Of a stretch of DNA of 64,000 nt, positions 43,826 to 51,811 are shown in pieces. The stretch's first letter is position 1. Every line of letters begins with the position of its first letter. The stretch lies in assembly GCF_003096035.1 (NCBI RefSeq), contig NZ_CP029186.1:3889001-3953000 (forward strand), read 5' to 3'. This DNA is from Flavobacterium album (GTDB taxonomy: Bacteria; Bacteroidota; Bacteroidia; Flavobacteriales; Flavobacteriaceae). Below the pieces are notes generated by a model, which saw nothing but the letters and a program-made list of their open reading frames with translations, was not told where the DNA came from and searched no databases. The position numbers and the translations under genes are program-made.

Positions 43826-44499
43826 AGTATACCCATTTTCTTTATGGCCTCAATAAGTTCGTGGTCATCTCCTCCCCTGCCCTGAAGCAACATGTTTTTC
43901 ATGCGTGCTTTCCTTTCTTCAATATCGCTCAGGGAGAGCGGAATATAATTAGGGATATTGGCTGTTTGTATCCCTTCGGTGAGGCGCATAAGTATCTGCT
44001 TGTCGTAGCTGTCCAGGTTATAATTATCAAATACTTTATCTTTCAGCGATTTTACTATTTTGCTGCTCAGGTAGGTATTTCCGGAAAAAATGATCTTGAA
44101 TGCATTGAGAAACTCATCAATGTCTATATCGCTTTTGCAAAGGATCCCCTGTGGGTTTATTTCTTTTATAAGCCTGTCTATCAACGATGCTTCACTATGC
44201 ATCGTAAGTATTATTATGACACAGTCCGGCAAAATGTCCCTTATAAGGATGCCAAGGTCAAGCCCGGAAAAAATATTCTTATCAGCATACGGAGGAAGGC
44301 TCAGGTCGAGATAGGCAATATTGAAAGGGTGTCCGGTACTTTGGGCATTGGTAATTAAGTTGTAGGCCTGCTCACAATCCAGTGCTTTTGTAAAAATCAG
44401 ATTATAACCTTCAAAATCTTCATCGGATAATACATTTATATATCCGTTAACTGTCATGGGGTGGTCATCGACAATTAAAATATTCAAATCCTCGCGCAT
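43822..44499 (-). CDS. NarL/FixJ-type response regulator
   Basis: A 225-residue regulator. The receiver (1-140) has acidic residues D11/D12, phosphoacceptor D65 in YLDLSLPP, and the conserved Thr and Lys in ILTMHS and GILCKSD. The C-terminal part (about 165-225) is an HTH-like domain with DKQILMRLTEGIQTANIP, more divergent than standard LuxR-type. It is likely the partner of the TPR sensor kinase nearby, with which such regulators pair. It is divergent from the LytTR gene, with a promoter region of 100 bases between. Confidence 0.85.
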   Translation of the reverse strand: MREDLNILIVDDHPMTVNGYINVLSDEDFEGYNLIFTKALDCEQAYNLITNAQSTGHPFNIAYLDLSLPPYADKNIFSGLDLGILIRDILPDCVIIILTMHSEASLIDRLIKEINPQGILCKSDIDIDEFLNAFKIIFSGNTYLSSKIVKSLKDKVFDNYNLDSYDKQILMRLTEGIQTANIPNYIPLSLSDIEERKARMKNMLLQGRGGDDHELIEAIKKMGIL

Positions 44500-44600
44500 A
44501 GAAACTAAAATATCAACAAATTTAACAAAAATACGGTTTGATTATAAAATCCTAATTTAAAATATATAACTTGCAAAAAATTTTTTTTAACTTTTTTTAA

Positions 44601-45326
44601 GTGCAGTATTCGTACCTCATAGTTGATGACAATGCAACCCATGCACAGGAAGCCCTTAGACAGCTCGAAGGATTTCCTGAATATTTCTGTGTGGGTGTGG
44701 CAACTAACAGGAATGATGCCGTGAATAAAATCCTGGAACTGCAGCCCCAAATAGTATTTATTGAAATAAGCCCGGCAAGCAAAAAAAGTGATCTTTCGTT
44801 ATCTATCATTACAGAGCTGCACCAGTTTATCGATATTCTTCCTTACTTTATAGTAAACACTGCCACGCCAAAACATGCTTTTGAAGCTATAAGGGCAGGC
44901 GTATCGGATTACCTGCTTAAGCCGCTCAGCCAGTTCGAGCTCAGGAAAAGCCTGCTTAAGTTCCAAAAAACAAATCCGGCAGCAGCCAATAACACGATTT
45001 GTATAAAATCGTATGGGGATTACCAGTTCATATCACTGAACGAGATCGTGTACCTGAAGGCCGACAATAATACTACCGACTTCCATTTACAGAATGGCAA
45101 AAAGGTCACAGCCTACAAAACGCTCAAGCATTATGAAGCGAGCCTGCCGTTTTTCTTCTTCAGGGTGCACAACAGTTATATAGTTAACAGCAACTATATC
45201 ACCAGGATAAACACCGGAAAGTCTTTGTGCTACCTCAATAATAGCGACTTGTCCATTTCTTTCTCCAAGACTTTTAAGGATAATATAGATACCATTATCC
45301 GTAAGATCGCACCCGAGTATTTATAA
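44601..45326 (+). CDS. LytTR response regulator with an altered receiver (Glu for Asp)
   Basis: A 241-residue protein starting at GTG. The receiver (about 1-120) keeps the acidic pair D9/D10, Thr87 and Lys107, but the expected phosphoacceptor Asp is Glu55 in IVFIEISP. Glu at this place can mimic phosphorylation, so the protein may be constitutively active. The C-terminal LytTR DNA-binding domain (about 133-240) is complete, with the NNTICIKSYGDYQFI and FFRVHNSYIVN motifs. It sits between the NarL-type regulator and the small lipoprotein gene. Confidence 0.87.
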   Translation: MQYSYLIVDDNATHAQEALRQLEGFPEYFCVGVATNRNDAVNKILELQPQIVFIEISPASKKSDLSLSIITELHQFIDILPYFIVNTATPKHAFEAIRAGVSDYLLKPLSQFELRKSLLKFQKTNPAAANNTICIKSYGDYQFISLNEIVYLKADNNTTDFHLQNGKKVTAYKTLKHYEASLPFFFFRVHNSYIVNSNYITRINTGKSLCYLNNSDLSISFSKTFKDNIDTIIRKIAPEYL

Positions 45327-45425
45327 AAATACTTCATTTACCCTTCAAATCGGTCGAGTTACTCGCATACGGGTATCATTCACTAAACCACCTGTAAATC
45401 ATAGCAGTTAACGTTTTTTTAGTCC

Positions 45426-45433
45426 TACTTTTG
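45426..45433 (+). promoter_or_regulatory. Candidate -7 box of the small lipoprotein gene
   Basis: TACTTTTG matches TAnnTTTG, 77 bases before the ATG, leaving a leader of about 70 nt. A TTG partner is not evident. Confidence 0.45.
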
Positions 45434-45509
45434 CTTCAGAATTAATCGCAGAACGGTAATTCAAAAAGCAAAATTTAAATAAAAAACATCTATAAAAAAC
45501 CTTACTACC

Positions 45510-45680
45510 ATGAAAAAGTTTATACTAACTATCGCTCTTATTGCAACACTTGGCGCTACTACTGTTTCTTGTTCAACTGATGACAGCGCACTAACTGATA
45601 CATCTGCAGACAGCCTTGGGCAACAGCTACCTGGTAATGGCGATGTAGGCCTTCCAAAACCGACAACTCCGAAGCCATAA
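45510..45680 (+). CDS. Small lipoprotein (56 aa)
   Basis: A short gene whose product has a typical lipoprotein signal, MKKFILTIALIATLG, with Cys21 following VS as lipid-modified Cys. The mature tail is acidic and then Pro/Gly/Lys-rich, ending in LPKPTTPKP. There is no close relative I recognise. It lies between the LytTR regulator and the TPR sensor kinase, with its own promoter and a terminator hairpin that overlaps the kinase promoter. A role as a ligand or partner of the kinase is possible but purely contextual. Confidence 0.75.
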   Translation: MKKFILTIALIATLGATTVSCSTDDSALTDTSADSLGQQLPGNGDVGLPKPTTPKP

Positions 45681-45711
45681 TTGGCATTTAACATAAAATA
45701 TATTATTTTTG
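45681..45711 (+). promoter_or_regulatory. Promoter of the TPR kinase, overlapping a terminator hairpin
   Basis: TTG (45681-45683), directly after the lipoprotein stop codon, then 20 nt and TATTTTTG (45704-45711): a full match. The -7 box extends into the left arm of the hairpin, so transcription should start inside it. Confidence 0.75.
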
Positions 45712-45742
45712 AGGCAATAGTCGAACACTATTGCCTCAAAAA
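45706..45742. terminator. 16-bp perfect hairpin between lipoprotein and kinase genes
   Basis: TTTTTGAGGCAATAGT and ACTATTGCCTCAAAAA pair perfectly around CGAAC. It can terminate transcripts from the lipoprotein gene, and, being symmetric with A and T runs on both sides, from either direction. It ends 2 bases before the kinase start. Confidence 0.85.
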
Positions 45743-45744
45743 TT

Positions 45745-47784
45745 TTGAATAAGTACCTATTATATATACTTATCCCGGCTCTCTGCCTCACCTTTTTTTC
45801 CTGCGAAAAATCTTCGGGGGGTAAAAGCAAATCCCAAAATACGATTGAAAAGCTTTTTGATGAGGGCGAGAATACCAATACCGACCAAAAAGTAAGAGAA
45901 TCCAGAATTGATTCTGCCTACACCTTATTTTCCAACAATGACAACGATTCTATAACGCGGTTTTTCTACCGCAGGGCAACCGTTGCTTACTACGACCTTA
46001 ATAAATATGACAAGTCCCTGCGGACAAGCCATAAAGTATACGACATGGGCACCGAGGCAAAAGATTCGGTAACCATGGCCAAAGCCTCTTACTTTTCGGG
46101 TCTATCCCATTCGGAAAAAGGGAACAATGACAGCGCCTTTTATTATTACGGGCAGGCAGAAAGGCTTTTTCTTGATATTAATGACTCCAGCCTTTTAGGG
46201 GAGATAGGATTATATAAAGCCTACATTTATTATAACATAGGGGAATATGTGCAGTGCGAAAGCCAGGCTATCAAAGCCCTGCGATTGCTGGAGGCAAAAA
46301 ACAGCACTATAGATATCTATAAATGCAACAACCTCATAGGGAGTGCGCTGTTAGGCGAAGGCAATTTTACGGAAGCTATCAAATATTACCGGGCAGCTTT
46401 GGGATTGCTTGAAAACCTCAGGAAAGAAGGTTACCCTGACAATATTATATCCAACTACAAAGCATACTGTTACAATAATATGGGCCGGGTATATATAAAG
46501 CAGAAAGATTACGATGACGCCATCCGCATCTACGAAGAGGCTTTTCCTGAAATTGACCAACGAATCATAGAGCCTGCGCTTTATGCCATGATGATAAATA
46601 ACCTGGCGTATGTAAGATTCAAATCCGGGAACAATGCCGGCCTTCCTGATATGTTCTACCGCTCATTGCACATAAGGGACAGTATCGGGGACCGTTCGGG
46701 CGTTGTGGCCAGCAACCTGAGCCTGGGGGAATACTTTGCGAGCCGCCGCGATACTGCCCGTGCGATAATGTACCTGAAATTTGCTTATGATGGTGCCCGC
46801 AAAATAAAAAGTACCGACGATATACTTACCACCACTAAAATGTTATCGGATATTGACCGTAAAGACGGCCCTTTTTATGCCGACCAATATATCCAGGTGA
46901 GCGAGGCATTGCAGGAAACCGCTAAAGCCAACAGGGGTAAGTTTGCCAGGATAGAATATGAAACCGACAAGCTACAGAACGAGAAAGAGGCCCTCGACCG
47001 GAAAAACAACTATATAATGGGTGCATCGGTAATTGTATTGCTGTTCGTCGCGGCCATATTCATAATATATTACCTGAATTCCCGGAACAAGGAACTTTTG
47101 CTTATACAGGAACAGCAAAAAGCAAGCGAGGAAATTTACCAGCTTATGTTTGAGCAGCAGTCCAATATCGAATCGGCCCGTACCGAAGAAAAAACGCGTA
47201 TCGCCATGGAACTCCACGACGGCATACTCAACAACATCTATGCTGTCCGGCTAAACCTTGAGTTCATCAATAAAAAGGCCGATGAAGAATCTGTAATAAA
47301 GCGAAAGGAATACATTAAGGAACTGCAGAACGTGGAAAGTGAGATACGCGCTGTATCGCACGACCTTAGCCGCAATGATATCTTTAACCAGGGACAGGAT
47401 TTTGGCACCATATTGAAATTCATGATAACCTCCCAGAAGAATAACTTCAATACGGGCTTCGATGCGGAGATTGACCCTACAATAGACTGGGATGCCATGA
47501 ACAACACCTTTAAGATAAATATTTACAGGATCGTGCAGGAGGCATTGCAAAACATCAATAAATATTCGCAGGCCGAAAATGCCGGCGTAGAGATAATGCA
47601 GCAGGGCAACAACCTGAACATACTCGTTACAGATGACGGCATAGGGTTCGAACCTGAAAAAGCGAAAGGCGGTATCGGGCTGCGCAACCTGCGTAAACGG
47701 GCCGACTCGCTGAAGGGCATACTGAACATCACCTCGCAGCCTGGCAAAGGCGCATCCATTGAAGTAATATTCCCGTTAGTATAA
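45745..47784 (+). CDS. TPR-containing sensor histidine kinase (NarX/DesK-type)
   Basis: A 679-residue kinase with a TTG start. The first 20 residues are a lipoprotein signal, with Cys20 in LTFFSC, which supports this start. Residues about 50-400 are TPR repeats (e.g. GNFTEAIKYYRAALGLLENL, DYDDAIRIYEEAFPE); a transmembrane helix lies near 425-445; then a coiled coil, the HisKA_3 motif MELHDGILNNIYAVRL, and an HATPase_c domain ending in DDGIGFEPEKAKGGIGLRNL. This design is typical of Bacteroidota. The NarL-type regulator 1.2 kb upstream is its likely partner. Confidence 0.92.
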   Translation: MNKYLLYILIPALCLTFFSCEKSSGGKSKSQNTIEKLFDEGENTNTDQKVRESRIDSAYTLFSNNDNDSITRFFYRRATVAYYDLNKYDKSLRTSHKVYDMGTEAKDSVTMAKASYFSGLSHSEKGNNDSAFYYYGQAERLFLDINDSSLLGEIGLYKAYIYYNIGEYVQCESQAIKALRLLEAKNSTIDIYKCNNLIGSALLGEGNFTEAIKYYRAALGLLENLRKEGYPDNIISNYKAYCYNNMGRVYIKQKDYDDAIRIYEEAFPEIDQRIIEPALYAMMINNLAYVRFKSGNNAGLPDMFYRSLHIRDSIGDRSGVVASNLSLGEYFASRRDTARAIMYLKFAYDGARKIKSTDDILTTTKMLSDIDRKDGPFYADQYIQVSEALQETAKANRGKFARIEYETDKLQNEKEALDRKNNYIMGASVIVLLFVAAIFIIYYLNSRNKELLLIQEQQKASEEIYQLMFEQQSNIESARTEEKTRIAMELHDGILNNIYAVRLNLEFINKKADEESVIKRKEYIKELQNVESEIRAVSHDLSRNDIFNQGQDFGTILKFMITSQKNNFNTGFDAEIDPTIDWDAMNNTFKINIYRIVQEALQNINKYSQAENAGVEIMQQGNNLNILVTDDGIGFEPEKAKGGIGLRNLRKRADSLKGILNITSQPGKGASIEVIFPLV

Positions 47785-47820
47785 AAATAAAAAATACGGA
47801 ATTCTCATAAATTTGTTTTA

Positions 47821-47828
47821 TATATTTG
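47821..47828 (+). promoter_or_regulatory. Candidate -7 box of the glutamate dehydrogenase family gene
   Basis: TATATTTG matches TAnnTTTG, 25 bases before the ATG. TTTG lies too close upstream to be its partner. Confidence 0.45.
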
Positions 47829-47853
47829 TGCCGATTTATAAAAACACAACTAA

Positions 47854-49080
47854 ATGAAAGATTTACTAAGTAAATTCGAAAATAAACAACCTGAAATAAT
47901 ATTCAACTGGAAAGATACCGAAACCGAGGCTGAAGGCTGGACAGTGATCAATTCACTTCGCGGTGGCGCTGCCGGCGGTGGTACCAGGATGCGCAAAGGC
48001 CTTGACATGAACGAGGTGCTTTCGCTGGCCAAAACCATGGAAGTAAAATTTTCGGTTTCCGGCCCTGCAATAGGGGGCGCAAAATCGGGAATTAACTTTG
48101 ACCCGAACGACCCACGCAAAAAAGGCGTGCTGCAAAGATGGTACAAAGCCGTATCCCCATTACTGAAAAGCTATTACGGAACCGGCGGCGACCTTAATGT
48201 AGACGAGATACACGAGGTGATACCAATGACAGAGGAGTGTGGCGTATGGCATCCGCAGGAAGGTGTTTTCAACGGGCATTTTAAGCCAAGCGAAGCGGAC
48301 AAGATAAACAGGATAGGCCAGCTGCGCCAGGGTGTTGTGAAGGTTATCGAGAACCCTGCCTTCTCCCCTGACGTGAACAGGAAATATACGGTGGCAGACA
48401 TGATTACCGGATATGGCGTTGCTGAGGCAGTACGTCATTTTTACAACATTTACGGAGGTGACGTTAAAGGCAAAAAAGCCATTGTACAGGGCTTTGGTAA
48501 CGTAGGTTCTGCGGCGGCATTCTACCTTGCTGAGATGGGCGCTAAAGTAGTGGGCATCATCGACCGTGACGGCGGGCTTATCAATAAAGAAGGCTTTACT
48601 TTTGAAGAGATCAAGCAACTGTTCCTTAATAAGGACGGCAACAAACTTGTGGCTGACAATATGATCCCGTTTGAGCAGATCAATGCGGAAATATGGAATA
48701 TAGGCGCGGAAATATTTACGCCATGTGCCGCTTCGAGATTGGTTACCAAAGAGCAGATAGACAGCATGATCGCTTCGGGCCTTGAGGTGATATCTTGTGG
48801 CGCCAACGTGCCTTTTGCCGATAAAGAAATATTCTTCGGCCCGATCATGGAAACTACCGACAGCAAAGTAAGCCTTATCCCTGATTTCATTTCAAACTGC
48901 GGTATGGCAAGGGTATTTGCTTATTTCATGGAGAAAAAAGTAAGCATGACCGATGATGCGATATTCAATGACGCGTCAACAATAATCGGCAATGCGATAC
49001 AAAAAGTACATGCACAAAACAGCAGCAAAACAGGCATTAGTGCTACGGCATTTGAAATTGCCTTAAAGCAACTGGTGTAA
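47854..49080 (+). CDS. Glu/Leu/Phe/Val family amino acid dehydrogenase
   Basis: A 408-residue NAD(P)-dependent oxidoreductase of the glutamate/leucine/phenylalanine/valine dehydrogenase superfamily. The substrate-binding GPAIGGAKSGINFDP has the catalytic Lys; GTGGDLNVDEIHEV follows; the nucleotide motif GFGNVGSAAAFYLAEMGAKVVGIIDRDG is a Rossmann fold. The length is between leucine dehydrogenase (about 365) and glutamate dehydrogenase (about 440), so the substrate is uncertain. It is a single gene downstream of the kinase. Confidence 0.9.
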   Translation: MKDLLSKFENKQPEIIFNWKDTETEAEGWTVINSLRGGAAGGGTRMRKGLDMNEVLSLAKTMEVKFSVSGPAIGGAKSGINFDPNDPRKKGVLQRWYKAVSPLLKSYYGTGGDLNVDEIHEVIPMTEECGVWHPQEGVFNGHFKPSEADKINRIGQLRQGVVKVIENPAFSPDVNRKYTVADMITGYGVAEAVRHFYNIYGGDVKGKKAIVQGFGNVGSAAAFYLAEMGAKVVGIIDRDGGLINKEGFTFEEIKQLFLNKDGNKLVADNMIPFEQINAEIWNIGAEIFTPCAASRLVTKEQIDSMIASGLEVISCGANVPFADKEIFFGPIMETTDSKVSLIPDFISNCGMARVFAYFMEKKVSMTDDAIFNDASTIIGNAIQKVHAQNSSKTGISATAFEIALKQLV

Positions 49081-49136
49081 ACCCAAAATAAATTATACTT
49101 TTATAATGGCAGGCGATCCCTGCCATTTTTTAATAT

Positions 49137-50351
49137 ATGGACTATAAAGAAACCGTTGAATGGATGTTTGGCCGCCTGCCCATGTACCAGATGCAGGGCG
49201 CTTCGGCCTATAAAAAAGACCTTACCAACACCCTGCTGCTGGCAGATCATCTTGGCAACCCGGAAAAGAAGATTACGGCCATACACGTGGCGGGAACCAA
49301 TGGCAAAGGCTCCACATCGAACATGCTGGCCTCCATACTACAGGAAGCAGGCTACAAGACCGGCCTGTATACCTCGCCGCACCTGAAGGATTTCAGGGAA
49401 CGGATTAAGATCAACGGTCAGGACATACCGGAGAGCTTTGTAATTGGTTTTATAGAAAGGAACAAGCCTTTTTTTGAAGAGCAGGAACTCAGCTTTTTTG
49501 AGATGACCGTAGGCCTTGCCTTCGATTATTTCGTGGCGGAACAGGTAGACATAGCAGTGATTGAAGTAGGCATGGGCGGCAGGCTCGATTCTACCAACAT
49601 CATTACGCCGCTGGTATCTGTTATTACCAACATCGGAATGGACCATATGCAATTCCTTGGGAATACATTACAGGAGATTGCGATGGAAAAAGCAGGGATC
49701 ATCAAGCCCGGCATACCGGTAGTCATTGGTGAGTATACACCTGAGACCAGGCCTGTATTTTTAGCGAAAGCGAAGGCGTGCTCCTCCCCTGTCTTCTTTG
49801 CTTCAGATGAAGTAACCGGCGACTATCCGTCCGACCTTGTTGGCGATTACCAAAATTACAACAAAAAAACGGTTCTAAAAACCATTGAAATACTACAGGA
49901 GCGATTCCCGGTAACACAAAAAAACATCAGCGAAGGCTTGCTTCATGTGTCAAAAAATACAGGATTCGCAGGCAGGTGGCAGCAGGTGCATACTAATCCT
50001 ACAGCCATAGCCGATACTGCCCATAACAGCCACGGCCTTAAGATCGTGATGGCACAGCTTCAAAAGCAAAAATTCGGTGCCCTGCACATCGTTCTTGGTG
50101 TGGTGAATGACAAAGACCTGGCCGATATCCTCCCGCTATTCCCGAAAAATGCCACCTATTATTTTTGTAAGCCCATTGTACCCCGCGGACTCGACGCAAA
50201 ACTTTTGCAGGGAGCGGCAACAGGCTACGGACTGAATGGCAATGTATATAATTCGGTTACAAGCGCTTATGAGGATGCGCTGGCAAATGCATCTGCAAAC
50301 GACTTCATTTACATTGGCGGGAGCACTTTTGTAGTAGCAGAAATTTTATGA
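49137..50351 (+). CDS. folC: Folylpolyglutamate synthase / dihydrofolate synthase
   Basis: Adds glutamates to dihydropteroate and folates. A 404-residue Mur-ligase-like enzyme: ATP loop GTNGKGST (residues about 53-60), SFFEMTVGLAFDYF and GMGGRLDSTNII, the metal-binding IGMDHM, and DTAHNSHGL near 300. The length fits FolC. It precedes tRNA-Val by 83 bases. Confidence 0.95.
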   Translation: MDYKETVEWMFGRLPMYQMQGASAYKKDLTNTLLLADHLGNPEKKITAIHVAGTNGKGSTSNMLASILQEAGYKTGLYTSPHLKDFRERIKINGQDIPESFVIGFIERNKPFFEEQELSFFEMTVGLAFDYFVAEQVDIAVIEVGMGGRLDSTNIITPLVSVITNIGMDHMQFLGNTLQEIAMEKAGIIKPGIPVVIGEYTPETRPVFLAKAKACSSPVFFASDEVTGDYPSDLVGDYQNYNKKTVLKTIEILQERFPVTQKNISEGLLHVSKNTGFAGRWQQVHTNPTAIADTAHNSHGLKIVMAQLQKQKFGALHIVLGVVNDKDLADILPLFPKNATYYFCKPIVPRGLDAKLLQGAATGYGLNGNVYNSVTSAYEDALANASANDFIYIGGSTFVVAEIL

Positions 50352-50366
50352 TTTTTTACTTTAATG

Positions 50367-50397
50367 TTTGCAAATATCAAAAAACACCCTATATTTG
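50367..50397 (+). promoter_or_regulatory. Promoter of tRNA-Val
   Basis: TTTG (50367-50370), 19 nt, TATATTTG (50390-50397): a full match, followed by CACTCGC. Confidence 0.88.
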
Positions 50398-50434
50398 CAC
50401 TCGCAATACGGAACAAGATTGCAAAACATATTGG

Positions 50435-50509
50435 GGGCGATTAGCTCAGCTGGTTCAGAGCATCTCGTTTACACCGAGAGGGTCGGGGGTTCGAATCCCT
50501 CATCGCCCA
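50435..50509 (+). tRNA. tRNA-Val (anticodon TAC)
   Basis: A 75-nt cloverleaf with acceptor arms GGGCGAT and ATCGCCC; stem TCTCG/CGAGA encloses TTTACAC, giving anticodon TAC. T-loop TTCGAAT is normal. No encoded CCA. Confidence 0.97.
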
Positions 50510-50510
50510 C

Positions 50511-50582
50511 AGATTTAAAAACTCTTCAGGAAACTGAAGAGTTTTTTGTTTTTATGAGCTTTTGGTATTGATTCTTTTTAAT
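50511..50582 (+). terminator. Terminator of tRNA-Val and left copy of a 70-bp imperfect repeat
   Basis: ACTCTTCAG and CTGAAGAGT around GAAA, followed by a T-rich run. The surrounding 70 bases recur at 51573-51643 with about 20% differences, one copy on either side of the protease pseudogene. Confidence 0.85.
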
Positions 50583-50714
50583 CTTATTTTAGTTTAGTCA
50601 AAATACTCGTCTTTGTAAGTTGTAAACGGCTAAATTGGGGGATGTTAATTGCTAGACCAAATACAGCCGAATAAATATGAAAGAACTAAATAAAAAAGAA
50701 TAAATTAAACTATT

Positions 50715-51458
50715 ATGGGCACAGAAAATTTACTTGAAGATTTGGTTAACCATGTTGTATCATCGACACTACATGTCGTTATGATCGATCCAAAAACTCT
50801 TATGCCTAAATGTGCCGGTAGCGGATGTTTTATCATATATAAAGAACGTCCGTTTTTTATTTCAGTTCAACACGTAACAGATAAAGAAGGGTTACAGGCG
50901 GTTATTGATAAAGGAACAGGAAATGAGACTGGGACAGACGTGTTTCCTGTCCTGCTCTAAACTATATTGGTGAAATTGATATTAATCAATTGGACATCAG
51001 TAAACCTGTAATTGAGCAGACAAAAATGTTAGATGTTTGTTATGCTGAAATGAAAGAAGATATCGTCATTTATCAAAAAGAATTATGGTTTAATAAAATA
51101 CATGTAAAAGCTGATAATAAACGATTGCTATTTACCGATTTGACTTATATTCCCAATACAGATGAAAAAATACTGTTTCTATGGTAGAATACGTGCAGCC
51201 ACATACCAAAATGAATTAATTCAAACGGATAAATTATTTTTGGGTTTAGAATATGACTGTAAAGTTGGACCATTTGAGCGTTTTATTTTGCAAGATGTTA
51301 TACAAGAACATAACCATATTGATTTTATTGGGACCAGTGGAGCACCGATTATTTCGGAAACCGGAGAACCAGTTGCATTTGTTGCTCACGGATATACAGG
51401 CGAAAAATATATTTATGCTTTCTCGGATAGAGAAATAAAAAGATATCTGGATATATAA
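50715..51458 (+). pseudogene. Trypsin-like serine protease, broken by two frameshifts
   Basis: Three frames together encode a single chymotrypsin-fold domain of about 245 residues. Frame 1 (50715-50960) carries the His region SVQHVTD; a frame change near 50940 leads to a second segment from NYIGEI onward with the likely Asp in LDVCYAEM; a run of six A near 51165 shifts back to the first frame, where GTSGAPI (about 51330) supplies the catalytic Ser. Restoring one A-run length rejoins the last parts cleanly. It is AT-rich and probably acquired. Sequencing error cannot be excluded. Confidence 0.7.
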
Positions 51459-51811
51459 TATATATTGACATGCACCCTAATGAATAAAATTAACCATGAT
51501 TTATATGTTTTGTATATATCTAAATCATTTGTAATTTCAATTCAGAATCAAATAAACAATAAACTCGTCTAATGATTTATAACTCTCCAGGAAACTGAGG
51601 AGTTTTTTTGTTTTATGAACTTTCGGAAGTGATCCGTATTAATCCCTATTTCTGCACTTCCCGCAAATGGAATAATAAAATAAAGACATTTTAAATTCTC
51701 CAAAAATTATTTGTGCAGTCCTTTTTTTTGTAGTATTGTAAAATACCTAGTTCATTCATTCTTTACTATTATCAGGTTTGCATTATTTAGCTGCCATTTA
51801 ATAACATCGCG
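51459..51811. other. Intergenic stretch with duplicate terminator
   Basis: AT-rich. It contains the second, diverged copy of the tRNA-Val terminator region (51573-51643) with ACTCTCCAG, GAAA, CTGAGGAGT and a T run. No other element was seen; the promoter of the esterase gene should be near its end. Confidence 0.6.

Larger units (their letters stand above)
50511..51643 (+). mobile_element. AT-rich island next to tRNA-Val, bounded by duplicated terminator regions
   Basis: A 1.1-kb AT-rich segment with one broken gene lies between two related copies of the tRNA terminator region. This is a typical footprint of integration at a tRNA 3' end, or of a duplication, followed by decay. No integrase is present. 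The bounding repeats are diverged, so the event is probably old. Confidence 0.5.

Noticed and set aside
50368..50571. Plus-strand ORF across tRNA-Val
   Set aside because: It reads through a complete tRNA gene and its terminator, so coding is very unlikely.
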